44,779 bases of DNA from Candidatus Hydrogenedentota bacterium (GCA_019695095.1 JAIBAQ010000028.1:1-44779), one strand, 5' to 3'. Shown: positions 25,615 through 35,144, counted from the first letter of the stretch. Numbers and translations: made by a program. The notes: a model not told the origin generated them from the letters alone.

Positions 25615-27138
25615 ATGTGTTGTCGTTGCATCACGCGTCGCGAATTCCTGGGAACAACTTCCGCACTGGCGGCCGGGGCGGCACTTCTTATGCCGATGAC
25701 CGCAACGGCCGCAACGCCCTCGGGGTGGACCGAAGACCAGTGGGACCCTGCGCGGCCGCTCATGACCATCGGAAAGCCACTGCGGGTGCAGCCGATCCTC
25801 ATGTACCGCGTCGCGCAGCGTAAGGAGATGACGTCGTGGAAGTCGTGGAGCAACATCCAGGATGACGCTTCGGCCAAGGAAGAAGCCGCGCGTATCACGC
25901 AGGAGCTAAAAGACCTGACCGCGCGCGCGGGGTTCCCGATGGAGATTCTGCCGGTTGCTTGTGTCACCACACCGGAGCAGGCGGCAGCGGCGCACGCAGT
26001 CGGCGCAGACGCGACAATCGTGTATCCGGCGACGGGTTCCGGGAAGCTGCTCAATGCCTGTATTCCGGATGCAGGCGCCATTGTGTTCGTGCGGCACAAG
26101 TCCGGGCCGGTGTACTACTGGTACGAAGCCCTGAGCGTGGAATACCTCCGCACCGAGAAGAATCCCACGGACACGACAAAGCGCGCCTCTATTGATGACG
26201 TCGTTGTGGACGACCAGGACGAATTGCTGTGGCGTTTGAGATCCTTGTTCGCTGCGCACAATTTCACGGGGGCGCGCGTAGTGGCCCTGGGTGGTCCCGC
26301 GGGCAAGTACGCAGGCGATGCGCCGGCAGTGGCGCGTGAACGTTATAAGATGGATCTGATTGATGTCTCATACGATGATTTGAGTAAGCGCCTTTCCGCG
26401 GCGTTTGCTGACGAAAAGGCCATGCAATGCGCGCGAAAGTGGACCGATCAGTACTTGGCCATACCGGGAACAACCTTGGACACGGACCGGGAGTTCCTGG
26501 TCAATGGCTTTATTCTCTACGGCATCTTCAAACAGATCATGCAGGAGAATGACACTCAACTCTTCACCATCAAAGAGTGCATGAGCACGATTATGCCGAT
26601 GTCCAAGACCACCGCGTGCCTGACCCTGGCGCTCCTTAACGACGAGGGATACGTGGCCTTCTGCGAATCGGATTTTGTTGTGATCCCGGCAGGCATTCTG
26701 CTTCGGTATGTCTCAGGCAAGCCGGTGTTCATGCACAACTCGACCTTCCCCCACAAGGCGGTCGTCACATGCGCGCACTGCACGGGTCCGCGCCGCATGG
26801 ACGGCGAGCACTACGACCCGACGCGATTGGTGACTCATTACGAGTCCGAGTACGGCGTGGCGCCCAAAGTCGACATACCCGTCGGACAAGAGGTCACGTT
26901 TATCGACCCCGAGTTCACGACGGGCCGTTGGGTAGGAATAAAGGGTACCGTTGAGGCGAACCCGTTCTATGAGATCTGCCGTTCGCAGCAAGATGTGCGC
27001 ATTCAGGGTAATTGGAAGAAGTTGCTGAGCGAAGTGCGTGACTCGCATTGGATGATGGCTTACGGGGATCACCTGGATGCCGTAGGATATGCCGCCAAAC
27101 GAATCGGTATTACGTGGGACAACATTTCCGAGGCATAA
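25615..27138 (+). CDS. Tat-exported sugar-isomerase-fold protein (L-fucose/L-arabinose isomerase-like)
   Basis: A 507-residue protein. The N-terminus is a Tat signal, 'ITRREFLGTTSALAAGA', preceded by a Cys-rich 'MCCRC'. The rest resembles fucose/arabinose isomerase-like proteins: an N-terminal Rossmann-like half ('AHAVGADATIVYPATGSG', 'GARVVALGGPAGKYAG') and a C-terminal half with 'TIKECMSTIMPMSKTTACLT', 'FCESDFVVIPAGILLRYVSG' and 'CAHCTGPRRMDG', where two acidic residues and a His could bind Mn. Isomerases of this fold are cytoplasmic, so Tat export is unusual; it may bind sugars or act on glycans instead. GGGGGA lies eight bases before ATG. It ends 4 bases before the sialidase-like gene, so the two are translated together. 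Confidence 0.75.
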   Translation: MCCRCITRREFLGTTSALAAGAALLMPMTATAATPSGWTEDQWDPARPLMTIGKPLRVQPILMYRVAQRKEMTSWKSWSNIQDDASAKEEAARITQELKDLTARAGFPMEILPVACVTTPEQAAAAHAVGADATIVYPATGSGKLLNACIPDAGAIVFVRHKSGPVYYWYEALSVEYLRTEKNPTDTTKRASIDDVVVDDQDELLWRLRSLFAAHNFTGARVVALGGPAGKYAGDAPAVARERYKMDLIDVSYDDLSKRLSAAFADEKAMQCARKWTDQYLAIPGTTLDTDREFLVNGFILYGIFKQIMQENDTQLFTIKECMSTIMPMSKTTACLTLALLNDEGYVAFCESDFVVIPAGILLRYVSGKPVFMHNSTFPHKAVVTCAHCTGPRRMDGEHYDPTRLVTHYESEYGVAPKVDIPVGQEVTFIDPEFTTGRWVGIKGTVEANPFYEICRSQQDVRIQGNWKKLLSEVRDSHWMMAYGDHLDAVGYAAKRIGITWDNISEA

Positions 27139-27142
27139 CAAA

Positions 27143-28417
27143 ATGAAACTATTGAAAGTCTTGCTGGTCGCGCTGGCGCTATCGTTATCCGGCGCGGCCC
27201 AATGGCAACCTCATGAAGTCCAACTGCTAAACGGCGCGGAGGTCATTTCCGTTCCGGCGCAATTCCAGATTGTAACCGAAAGCTGGAACCGCGTTGTGGC
27301 GGTGCCCTATATCGCATATATACCGGAAAAGGACCGGGTGCTGATGTTGATAAGCTGCGATTATCCGCATCAGGCGATGGTGCTGTATAGCGACGACCAC
27401 GGAGCGACTTGGTCGAATCCCGAGTTCGTTCATCTCGGGGCCGATGGCAAGCCCGACACCGGAATGGGAGTCGGCCTAACCTATATCGGCGACGGCAAGG
27501 TCTTGCTCGCCGCCGGACGGCGCTGGCTCTCTAAAGACTTCGGAAAGACATGGGAAGACCTCGGCGCAATGCCGACCATGCCAGATGGTTCGGCCTGGAA
27601 TGTATGGGATCCGATTTTCGTCGACCGGGATCCTGAGACCAAGGCTGTCAAGCGGTTGCTTGAAACAGGCTACAGCATGGATACCGCTCGCTGGGAATCC
27701 AATGGCGGTCCGGGCTATTCGAAAGGCCATATCCATACCAGCCTGGACGAAGGGCGCACCTGGGTGGACACGGTGAAGGTTCCCGAATGGGATGGGGCCA
27801 GCGAAATCACGATCATCCGGGCCGCGAATCGCGACTTGGTGGCCGCGTGCCGTACCGACAAGCCTGTGTCGATGAACGAAGTCCTGGATCACTACGAGGG
27901 GCTCGCCGTTTCTATCTCCAAGGACGATGGAAAGACGTGGTCTGCATTGAACCGGCTCTTCGCGTGGGGCAGGCACCACCCCTCATTGGTTCTCCTGGCT
28001 GACGGAACACTGGTGATGACCTACGTTGTGCGCAAGGGTTATACCGACGCGGCGGACGGCCTGCCGCGGTTCGCGGTGGAAGCGATTGTCAGCAAGGACA
28101 ACGGGCAGTCCTGGGATCTCGACCACCGATACGTGTTGCATTGGTGGAAAGGGAATCAGACGGGACAGAACAGTTGGTGGGCAAGCAGCCAGGCGACATC
28201 GACACTGCTGATGCCGGATGGTTCGCTTCTCACCGTTTTCGGAACGGGGTACCGAAGTGGGGAAAAGGACAAGGGCGTGGCTGCTCCGCGTGACGTGGGC
28301 ATGGTCTCTTGGCGGTTATCGGAGAAGTCCTTGGATTCCACGGACACGATTACGAAAGCGCCGTGGGAATCCGATGGTCGCAATGTCTTCGACCCGAAGA
28401 TTCTGAAAACGCGCTAA
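27143..28417 (+). CDS. Secreted sialidase-like (BNR/Asp-box) protein
   Basis: A 424-residue protein with signal peptide (1-19, 'LALSLSGAAQ'). Five Asp-boxes (S-x-D-x-G-x-x-W) are visible: SDDHGATW (83-90), SKDFGKTW (130-137), then SLDEGRTW, SKDDGKTW and SKDNGQSW at roughly 60-residue intervals. This is the blade pattern of the six-bladed sialidase propeller. The arginine triad and Tyr/Glu pair of true sialidases cannot be confirmed by eye, so another glycoside specificity is possible. ATG 27143 is 4 bases past the isomerase-like stop. Its stop overlaps the end of the convergent Gfo/Idh gene by four bases. Confidence 0.88.
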   Translation: MKLLKVLLVALALSLSGAAQWQPHEVQLLNGAEVISVPAQFQIVTESWNRVVAVPYIAYIPEKDRVLMLISCDYPHQAMVLYSDDHGATWSNPEFVHLGADGKPDTGMGVGLTYIGDGKVLLAAGRRWLSKDFGKTWEDLGAMPTMPDGSAWNVWDPIFVDRDPETKAVKRLLETGYSMDTARWESNGGPGYSKGHIHTSLDEGRTWVDTVKVPEWDGASEITIIRAANRDLVAACRTDKPVSMNEVLDHYEGLAVSISKDDGKTWSALNRLFAWGRHHPSLVLLADGTLVMTYVVRKGYTDAADGLPRFAVEAIVSKDNGQSWDLDHRYVLHWWKGNQTGQNSWWASSQATSTLLMPDGSLLTVFGTGYRSGEKDKGVAAPRDVGMVSWRLSEKSLDSTDTITKAPWESDGRNVFDPKILKTR

Positions 28418-29472
28418 GCCTGCATGCCTGAAGCCTGCAGGATCGTTTTCTGCACGGCGAGGTCATGCTCTTTCGAGTAGGTGAACTTCCTTTCTCCACG
28501 AATGCCCGCCGCCAGATCCGCGAAATCAAGGACATGGCGCTCCAAGTCGGGAAATGGAATCGTGTGCTCGCCGCGCTTGTACTCCGAAACATCCCGGCGT
28601 AATGCCAAGCGCACAGCCGGTGGCTCTAGCGGCGACAGAATGATAGAACCGTTCGTACCGGCCACTTTGAAACGTCTCGCCGAGAATGCATTCGGCTCCA
28701 GCGCAGAAGTCTCGATACTGACAATTGCCTTGGGATACTCGAGAACGGCCACGGCACTGTCTGTAAGCCCATCGTTGAGAGCGCTGGCATGGCGAACAAA
28801 CGGCGTGACTTTTGACGGCGGGCCTAACAGAAGGTGCACCATATCGAGAAGATGGCAACCCAACTCCAGCATGATACCTCCCGGGTACACGGCAACGCGC
28901 TCCCGTTTCTCCGGCGTCAGGTCGGTGCACATGCTGCCGTGAATCGAGTAGACGTCACCGAGCCACCCTTCCTTCAGCGCGCGCCGAATGAAGTCAAAAC
29001 CGGGATTGTAGCGAAACATGTACCCCATCTGGAGAAGCAACTCTCGCTTGGCCGCTGCGTCAAGAAGCTGCTGGAACTCCTCCAGCGACGCTCCGGCAGG
29101 CTTGTCCAAGTGGATGTGCTTTCCGGCATCAACTGCGGACCGCGCCAGAGGAAGCAGACGCGGGACAGCGCTCTCTACAGCAATCATGCGCACATCGGGG
29201 TTCTTCAATAACTCATCGTGTGTCAGCCAGCGAGTGTCTTTCAATCGCGGGTTCGCCGCGAAGACCTGCCGAACGGATTCGTCCGGCTCACAAATACCTA
29301 CGAGCTCAAAGTCAGGTGACTTACTCAAAACACTGAAGACATCCAGGCCGTGAGCGTGGTCTATGCCCAGAATCCCGCAGGGGATACGGCCAGACGCAGC
29401 CGTCGCTTTGGCCGCCAACGAAAGGGACGCTGATCCCGCAACTGCTACCTTAATGAAATCGCGCCGATTCAT
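28414..29472 (-). CDS. Tat-exported Gfo/Idh/MocA-family oxidoreductase
   Basis: A 352-residue protein. 'MNRRDFIKVAVAGSASLSLA' is a Tat signal starting at residue 1. The Rossmann part has 'CGILGIDHAHGLDVFSVL' (a modified GxGxxG, so NAD binding is not certain), 'ELVGICEPDESV' with the ribose-binding acid, and 'GKHIHLDKPAG', the family's conserved EKP-like motif with Lys. 'GGIMLELGCHLLDMVHLLLG' carries the C-terminal His of the active site. Exported family members bind NAD tightly inside the cell and are carried folded by Tat (as in GH109-like enzymes); this one probably alters a sugar in the periplasm. ATG 29472 has GGAGG six bases upstream. It is divergent from the HzsA-related gene. Confidence 0.9.
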   Translation of the reverse strand: MNRRDFIKVAVAGSASLSLAAKATAASGRIPCGILGIDHAHGLDVFSVLSKSPDFELVGICEPDESVRQVFAANPRLKDTRWLTHDELLKNPDVRMIAVESAVPRLLPLARSAVDAGKHIHLDKPAGASLEEFQQLLDAAAKRELLLQMGYMFRYNPGFDFIRRALKEGWLGDVYSIHGSMCTDLTPEKRERVAVYPGGIMLELGCHLLDMVHLLLGPPSKVTPFVRHASALNDGLTDSAVAVLEYPKAIVSIETSALEPNAFSARRFKVAGTNGSIILSPLEPPAVRLALRRDVSEYKRGEHTIPFPDLERHVLDFADLAAGIRGERKFTYSKEHDLAVQKTILQASGMQA

Positions 29473-29522
29473 GATTGCCTCCAGGTTCTCTCGCGTCCGC
29501 GTGCGGCTCTGAAATTCGCCAC

Positions 29523-29551
29523 CTGACCAGGAACATCATATCCTGTATACT
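29523..29551 (+). promoter_or_regulatory. Promoter of the HzsA-related gene
   Basis: CTGACC (29523-29528), exactly 17 bases, then TATACT (29546-29551). Matches to consensus are 4/6 and 5/6. Transcription would begin near 29558, giving a leader of about 54 bases. Confidence 0.5.
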
Positions 29552-29561
29552 CTCTTCAGGC

Positions 29562-29579
29562 GAACAGGGGGAACTGTTC
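29562..29579. promoter_or_regulatory. Palindrome at the HzsA-related transcription start
   Basis: GAACAG (29562-29567) and CTGTTC (29574-29579) are a perfect inverted repeat with a 6-base centre. It begins a few bases after the predicted transcription start, where a bound repressor would block transcription; it could also form a small hairpin in the leader. No regulator gene is adjacent. Confidence 0.35.
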
Positions 29580-29611
29580 TCCATCCGGCTCCAATGGGTT
29601 GGAGGTGCGTT

Positions 29612-32041
29612 ATGTCGCTGCCAAGGATTGCCTCGCTTGTAGCAATCGGCTTCGCGTTGTCTACATGTGCATTGGGAAGCGAGTTCGATGACTTGCAGGC
29701 AGACATCGCGCGCCACACCAACGGCCTTACCGATTCCGCGAGATTGGCCCGCGAAGCCCTTGAGCCGTCCGCGCTCATTTTGGACACCGACCGCGATCCA
29801 CTCGATATTGTACTCCGGCGCACGCAAGCGCTCCTGGACGATCTTCTGGTTATGCCCAAGCACCCGGACCTTGCGAACGAAAGCGATACGCTCTCGGCCT
29901 TGCGAAAGAAAAGCCAATCGGTCTTGCCGGGCGACCCCGCGCGTCGAGTCCTGTTCGATGAAGCATGCGCGCTACGACGCGGTATCGCTTTTTCCAATCC
30001 CTTGCTCGATTTCTCTGATGTACTGTTTCTAAAGCATGATCGTGCGACGTACCAGCACATGGTCGACCAGTACTTTGGATTCCGCGCCGTTCCGGGAGGC
30101 GGAGTCTTTGTGTTGCAGAACGCCTTCGCGGAGTCACCGAGTGTGCGCAATGTGCTTGCGGATTCTGTTGTAGAGAGCGGCCGCCTCAAGGGCCAATCGC
30201 TGGACAAGGGGTCGTTCATCTCGCTTGAACTCAGCTACGATGCAAGACGTGTTCTATTCGCGTGGACCCAAGCGGCCGTTCCCGTTGAACCCACGGATCT
30301 GACACCACACAAGGACCTGTGGACACCCGAAAGCACATATCACATTTTCGCCGCGAACCTCGACGGTACGGGACTGACTCAATTAACCGACGGGGCTTGG
30401 AATGATTTCGATCCCTGTTTCCTTCCAAACGGCCGCATCTGCTTCATCTCGGAACGCCGAGGCGGGTTTCTCCGCTGTGGCGTGCGCCCAGACCCGACCT
30501 ATACCCTTCATTCCATGCGCGCCGACGGCTCCGACATCATTCCGCTCAGTTATCATGAAACCCACGAGTGGCATCCCAGCGTAAACAACGACGGCATGAT
30601 CGTGTACTCGCGTTGGGACTATGTGGACCGCGACAGCGACATTGCGCACCACCTGTGGCTGACGTTTCCAGATGGCCGTGACCCGCGCTCGTTTCACGGC
30701 AATTATCCGGCCGTGCGCGAATCACGTCCATGGATGGAACTTTCGATCCGGGCTGTGCCCAACGCGCACACCTATGTAGCTACGTCGACTCCGCACCACG
30801 GTCAGAACTACGGATCGTTGGTGCTGATCGACATGCGAGGACCTGACGACCGATCGATGTCCCAGATTCGGCGTATTACACCCGAGGTGGCGCTGCCGGA
30901 AGCGGAGACGGCTCCCGGCGTGCCGGGCAAGCTCCACGGCGGCAAAAACACGGCGAATGCTGAGGTGTATGGAACCGCGTGGCCGTTGAGCGAGAAGTAC
31001 TACCTGTGCGTTTATGACCTTGGCCAGAAGAACTATGGCCTCTATCTTCTGGATGCGTTTGGGAATCGCGAATTGCTTTATCGAGATCCTGCGATGGCGT
31101 GTCTCGATCCCATCCCACTGCGACCGCGGCCTCTGCCGCCCGTGATCCCCACACGAACGCGGCAGGCAATCGAAGATCGTGAAGACCCGGTTGGAAGCGG
31201 ACATTTTGCCGATCTCGAGTCCACCGGTCGCGTCGCGATCATGAACATCTACGAGAGCGAACTCCCCTGGCCAGAAGGGACGAAGATCTCCGCGTTGCGC
31301 ATCATACAGCTCTTCCCGAAGACAACACCTGCCGCAAACGAACCGAAGATCGGATTCGGCGAGCAATCGCTCGCACGCGGTGTTTTGGGAACAGTTCCCG
31401 TGGAGGCGGACGGTTCCGTGTTTTGCGAAGTACCTGCCGGTGTTCCGTTCTACTTTCAGGCTTTGGATGAGGAGGGGCGCGCCGTCCAGACCATGCGGTC
31501 CGATACCTATGTTCACCCCGGAGAGACACTCTCCTGTGTTGGTTGTCACGAGCCGAAGAAGCAGGCACCACGGAACCCGACGCCGCTTGCCATGCAAAAA
31601 GCGCCTGCCAGCCTGATTCCACCGCCCGATGGCGCCTATCCCCTGCTCTTCTCGCGTCTGGTGCAGCCCGTTTTGGATAGGCAGTGCACGGAGTGCCACG
31701 CAAAATACGAGAAAGCGCCTAAACTCGATGGCAAGACCTTTGGTGAGTTCGGGTGGTCTACCGCATATCACGAGATCGCACCATTCGGATGGGCGAAGCA
31801 CGGAGGGAATGGTGCGCTGGCCAAGAACGAGACCTCCTATTCAATCCCTGGCAAGGTGGGCGCGCGGGCTTCGAAGCTGCTGGAGATACTCAAAGATGAC
31901 GCCCACAAAGAGGCCAAGTTCACGAAAGATGACCTTGCGCGACTTACGCTCTGGCTCGACTGCAATAGTGTCTTTTACGGAGACTATCTAGAAACGGAGA
32001 AGCAGGCACGCGGCGAGTCCGTGATGCCGAAAATCTTCTAG
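29612..32041 (+). CDS. HzsA-related exported di-haem protein
   Basis: An 809-residue protein with signal peptide (1-22). A PD40/beta-propeller region follows ('IFAANLDGTGLTQLTDGAWN', 'FLPNGRICFISERRGGFLR'), then a domain with two c-type haem sites: CVGCH at 642-646 and CTECH at 692-696. This order is that of HzsA-related proteins, named after the alpha subunit of hydrazine synthase. The anammox complex itself is not implied: no beta or gamma subunit is present and the homologues are widespread in PVC genomes. It probably moves electrons in the periplasm or oxidises an organic substrate; haems would be attached by a Ccm/Ccs system elsewhere. ATG 29612 has GGAGG at six bases. It converges on the GH43-like gene with 8 bases between stops. 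Confidence 0.83.
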   Translation: MSLPRIASLVAIGFALSTCALGSEFDDLQADIARHTNGLTDSARLAREALEPSALILDTDRDPLDIVLRRTQALLDDLLVMPKHPDLANESDTLSALRKKSQSVLPGDPARRVLFDEACALRRGIAFSNPLLDFSDVLFLKHDRATYQHMVDQYFGFRAVPGGGVFVLQNAFAESPSVRNVLADSVVESGRLKGQSLDKGSFISLELSYDARRVLFAWTQAAVPVEPTDLTPHKDLWTPESTYHIFAANLDGTGLTQLTDGAWNDFDPCFLPNGRICFISERRGGFLRCGVRPDPTYTLHSMRADGSDIIPLSYHETHEWHPSVNNDGMIVYSRWDYVDRDSDIAHHLWLTFPDGRDPRSFHGNYPAVRESRPWMELSIRAVPNAHTYVATSTPHHGQNYGSLVLIDMRGPDDRSMSQIRRITPEVALPEAETAPGVPGKLHGGKNTANAEVYGTAWPLSEKYYLCVYDLGQKNYGLYLLDAFGNRELLYRDPAMACLDPIPLRPRPLPPVIPTRTRQAIEDREDPVGSGHFADLESTGRVAIMNIYESELPWPEGTKISALRIIQLFPKTTPAANEPKIGFGEQSLARGVLGTVPVEADGSVFCEVPAGVPFYFQALDEEGRAVQTMRSDTYVHPGETLSCVGCHEPKKQAPRNPTPLAMQKAPASLIPPPDGAYPLLFSRLVQPVLDRQCTECHAKYEKAPKLDGKTFGEFGWSTAYHEIAPFGWAKHGGNGALAKNETSYSIPGKVGARASKLLEILKDDAHKEAKFTKDDLARLTLWLDCNSVFYGDYLETEKQARGESVMPKIF

Positions 32042-32049
32042 TCCAAAGC

Positions 32050-33009
32050 TCAGTTCTTGTCGAAGAATCGTTCCAGCAGTTCGCGCGGAGTGCCATCGAA
32101 TTCCGCCCACTGCAAATCGCCCGCGAGGTGCTGATCGCCGCCGGTGTAGTAGACAATGGTCCTGCCTTTCCACGCGCAGAGTTCCGCGTCGGACGCGTTA
32201 CACTCACGGATTTCAGGAGGCCGCAATGGGTGCACCGTATTCTTGGGATTGAACGTAACGAACGGGCGAGACTCAGGCGCGTCTTCCCAATGCACCAGGT
32301 CCTTTGAACGCGTGACACGTGTCTCGTACTTGCCTTCACCCAATGACTGCAAATAGAGCGTGTAGTAATAGCTGCCTTCGTAGTAGAGCGCGGGACCTCC
32401 AACGTATTTGTCCGTTCCGTAAAGTCCATCGGGAACCGGCTGCCAGTTTATTAGGTCGTCTGAGCGGAAGTACTTGAACGTGAATGCAGGCCACCGGGGA
32501 TCGTTGGATTCGACCAGAAGCACAAAACCTTCGTCGCCGCGGCATACAGAGACATTGAAGAATTTCTCATCGGGCGCGGCGCGCAAGACAACGACAGGCT
32601 TCGTCCAGTTGACGAGATCCTTGCTGGAGACCATCTCGATTGCCGTGATATTCCACTTTTCGCCCTTCCCCCAGTTTCCGGCAAACACGAACACTTCACC
32701 GTTGTGTACGAAGGCCATCCCCAACCCGTGGCCGACTAGAGGAACAGAGACTATCGAGTCCGCGTCGACGTCACGGATGCGCACTTCGTCATGCTGTGTG
32801 TGGCTGCCGTCCGTGCTACCGGGGAATTCCCACTGCTTTTGCCAATTCTCAAGGAGATAGAGACGTTCATTGAATACAAAGGGCGTCACTTCAACGAGCG
32901 GCGAGTTGAGTTTGCCCTTGTACACCAGAGGATTAGTCCATTTCTGTTCTTGCCCCCAAGCACACGATATCAGCAGGGCAATCGCGAATAGTCGTGCCAT
33001 ATACATCAT
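32050..33009 (-). CDS. Secreted GH43/GH32-like five-bladed propeller protein
   Basis: A 319-residue protein with signal peptide (1-19, 'LLISCAWGQ'). The repeats 'TAIEMVSSKDLVNWTKPVVV', 'FKYFRSDDLINWQPVPDG' and 'TRVTRSKDLVHWEDAPES' are the S-x-D-L-x-x-W strands of GH43/GH32/GH62/GH117-type propellers. 'GGPALYYEGSYYYTLYL' gives the central strand. The three catalytic acids (Asp, Asp, Glu) are not certain by eye; 'VEVTPFVFNERLYLLEN' near the start and 'RPPEIRECNASD' near the end hold candidates. It may cleave or bind arabinose, galactose or fucose-containing chains. ATG 33009 has GGAG at ten bases; Met2 and Met4 are alternatives. It lies downstream of the chemoreceptor on the same strand, with 98 bases between. 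Confidence 0.8.
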   Translation of the reverse strand: MMYMARLFAIALLISCAWGQEQKWTNPLVYKGKLNSPLVEVTPFVFNERLYLLENWQKQWEFPGSTDGSHTQHDEVRIRDVDADSIVSVPLVGHGLGMAFVHNGEVFVFAGNWGKGEKWNITAIEMVSSKDLVNWTKPVVVLRAAPDEKFFNVSVCRGDEGFVLLVESNDPRWPAFTFKYFRSDDLINWQPVPDGLYGTDKYVGGPALYYEGSYYYTLYLQSLGEGKYETRVTRSKDLVHWEDAPESRPFVTFNPKNTVHPLRPPEIRECNASDAELCAWKGRTIVYYTGGDQHLAGDLQWAEFDGTPRELLERFFDKN

Positions 33010-33107
33010 TGTGGTTTTGCTCCTGTTATATGGAGAGAGGGGAATTCGCGGCCCCGGACTCCTCCACTCCCGATAATGGACTAGAGTAACAGAAGCCAGC
33101 AGGGCAA

Positions 33108-35144
33108 CTAGAACGATTCGCTATCGTCATCCAATGGTATAACGTCGTGGGGATGCCGAACACCTGCTTTATCTGGGAGTTTGTGTTCGATGCGCGCGTG
33201 TGCTACGCGGCGTTCCTGTGGCTTTGCAGCACTTTTCGCCGATGGCTTCGCGGTTTCCCTTCCTTTGACTTGCCACATCGTGCCGCCACCGTGTTTCCGC
33301 TCATTGCTGCCGTTTTCTCTCACTTTGGAACCGCCGACAAGCACGGCAAGATCGGTGACCACGTCATTGAGTGAATCGGCCTGCGCGGAAAGCTCTTCAG
33401 ATGCACTTGCAGCCTCTTCTGAACTCGACGCATTCGATTGGGTGACTTTGTCGATATCGGAAATCGCGATGTTAATATGCTCCATGCCTTGCGCCTGCTC
33501 ACGGCTGGCGTCGGAAATCTCGTTGATCAATTGATGAACCTTCTGGGATTGCTCCAATAGACGTTCCAGTATCTCCTTCACTTCACCCGAGACGCTTACC
33601 CCACTTTCCGCATTCTTGATAGACTCATCGATAAGGGCTGCGGTGGAGCGAGCCGCTTCTGCACTGCGCTGAGCAAGGTTCCGCACCTCTTCGGCCACGA
33701 CCGCGAAGCCTTTCCCCGCCTCGCCGGCACGAGCGGCTTCAACTGCGGCATTGAGCGCCAGAAGGTTTGTCTGGAAAGCGATTTCGTCGATGACTCTCAG
33801 GATCTTTGCCGTCTCGTCCGAGGAAGTCCGAATCCTCCTGATGGCCTCCGTCATACGTTGCGTCGCGTCGCGTCCCCGTTCGGCATTCTCCTGCGTTTCC
33901 CGGTACATTTCTCTGACTTGGTTCGTGTTGTCGGCACTTTGCCTAGTCATGCTCGACATTTCTTGAAGTGATGCCGATGTCTCTTCAAGACCCGACGCTT
34001 GGCGGCCAGCCCCTTCTGCGATCTGTTGGCTGGATTGCGCGACTTGCGATGCTGCCGACGCAAGTTGCTGGCTTCCGGACATAAGGGCCGTGATGATGCG
34101 ATTAATCGGTTTTGTGATGGACCCCGTGAGTACAAGTCCGATAGTGAGTGAAAGAGCGGCTCCCAATACGGTGACTATGAACATGAGATATTTAGTCCAT
34201 ATCGCCTCCGCATCCGCTTCCTGCGCGACTTGCATGGCAGCTCCATTGTCCAACTCCACAATCTTCCGCAGCAGCTCGCGGGCTTTGTCATGGTCCTGAT
34301 CCAACGGACCTGAAACCTGAGCACGAAGCTTGTTCGAGATTTCGCTAGCCGCAGCAACTTCATCGGCTATCGCGCCGAAACCATCCGGACCAAACATGGC
34401 CGTAAGTGTTGGTGCAAGTTCGGCAGAGAGGGCAGCCTGCGCCTGCGCTTGATTGCCCGCCTCCAGCAACGCCTTGATGGAATCAAGAGTCGCATGGAAC
34501 TTTGCGTGCTGAGGCGTAATGTTGCTTAGACCGTCCAACACTATCCTGTTTGAAGTGCCGGGGTTCTTGGCCAAGGCGTCAAAAGAACACGATATTGGCC
34601 CCGCGTTAGACGGAGGCGTCTGCCCGTGCGACAACAAAGCTAATTGGCAAAACATGGCGTAGTGGTCAGCTCGAATTGTCTGAATCTCTGCCTTAAGCCC
34701 ACCGGTATCAATGATGTCGCGCGCTTCGAAATCAGCGAGTTCTTTTTCGAACTCCAGGCAGTCCGCCTTCCATTTTTCCAGGGCTGCATGCAATTCTTCA
34801 GCCACTTCCTTCTCCCCTTCTTCCATCGGGAGAGACATGTAGCGTTTCTGAGCGTCATCGAGTTCCTGATAGGCCTCTGCCAGTTCATCATGCGCATGCT
34901 TGCGGGCATCGCCGCGTATGTCGCGCGCCAGCAGTTTTCTTTGGACGGCACTTGCGGATTCCAGGCGGCCGTGCATAATCAACTCGTTGGTCACGCTAGG
35001 CAATAGCGTCAATCCCACTTCGTCCAGGTACCCGCCGAGAACTTCAACACTTCGGGTTCCGGTTATCCCCACGAGAACTGACACACCTGAGACCATGAGA
35101 AAAGCGCCGACGAGCTTGACGGAGAGCTTTGCGTTCTTCAACAT
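33108..35144 (-). CDS. Methyl-accepting chemotaxis protein without a full HAMP domain
   Basis: A 678-residue chemoreceptor. TM1 is about 9-28, an all-helical periplasmic sensor of about 290 residues follows (four-helix-bundle-like, longer than usual), TM2 is about 318-341, and the cytoplasmic signalling domain is about 355-605 with the conserved hairpin tip '[20 protein letters not shown]' near 455-475. Between TM2 and the first methylation helix only '[13 protein letters not shown]' remains of HAMP. A flexible tail of about 75 residues, rich in Lys/Arg/Pro then Asp, ends in Ser-Glu-Ser-Phe and could tether CheR/CheB, though the Trp of the usual motif is absent. ATG 35144 has AAGGGG at seven bases. 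No other chemotaxis gene is near. Confidence 0.93.
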   Translation of the reverse strand: MLKNAKLSVKLVGAFLMVSGVSVLVGITGTRSVEVLGGYLDEVGLTLLPSVTNELIMHGRLESASAVQRKLLARDIRGDARKHAHDELAEAYQELDDAQKRYMSLPMEEGEKEVAEELHAALEKWKADCLEFEKELADFEARDIIDTGGLKAEIQTIRADHYAMFCQLALLSHGQTPPSNAGPISCSFDALAKNPGTSNRIVLDGLSNITPQHAKFHATLDSIKALLEAGNQAQAQAALSAELAPTLTAMFGPDGFGAIADEVAAASEISNKLRAQVSGPLDQDHDKARELLRKIVELDNGAAMQVAQEADAEAIWTKYLMFIVTVLGAALSLTIGLVLTGSITKPINRIITALMSGSQQLASAASQVAQSSQQIAEGAGRQASGLEETSASLQEMSSMTRQSADNTNQVREMYRETQENAERGRDATQRMTEAIRRIRTSSDETAKILRVIDEIAFQTNLLALNAAVEAARAGEAGKGFAVVAEEVRNLAQRSAEAARSTAALIDESIKNAESGVSVSGEVKEILERLLEQSQKVHQLINEISDASREQAQGMEHINIAISDIDKVTQSNASSSEEAASASEELSAQADSLNDVVTDLAVLVGGSKVRENGSNERKHGGGTMWQVKGRETAKPSAKSAAKPQERRVAHARIEHKLPDKAGVRHPHDVIPLDDDSESF

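Noticed and set aside
30722-31801. A 359-codon minus-strand frame inside the HzsA-related gene
   Set aside because: It lies opposite the haem-binding domain, whose CxxCH motifs are clear; no start signals and no protein features.
29612-32041. Evidence of anammox metabolism
   Set aside because: Only an alpha-subunit-related protein is present; such homologues are widespread in PVC bacteria without anammox, and no beta/gamma subunit or hydrazine dehydrogenase lies nearby.
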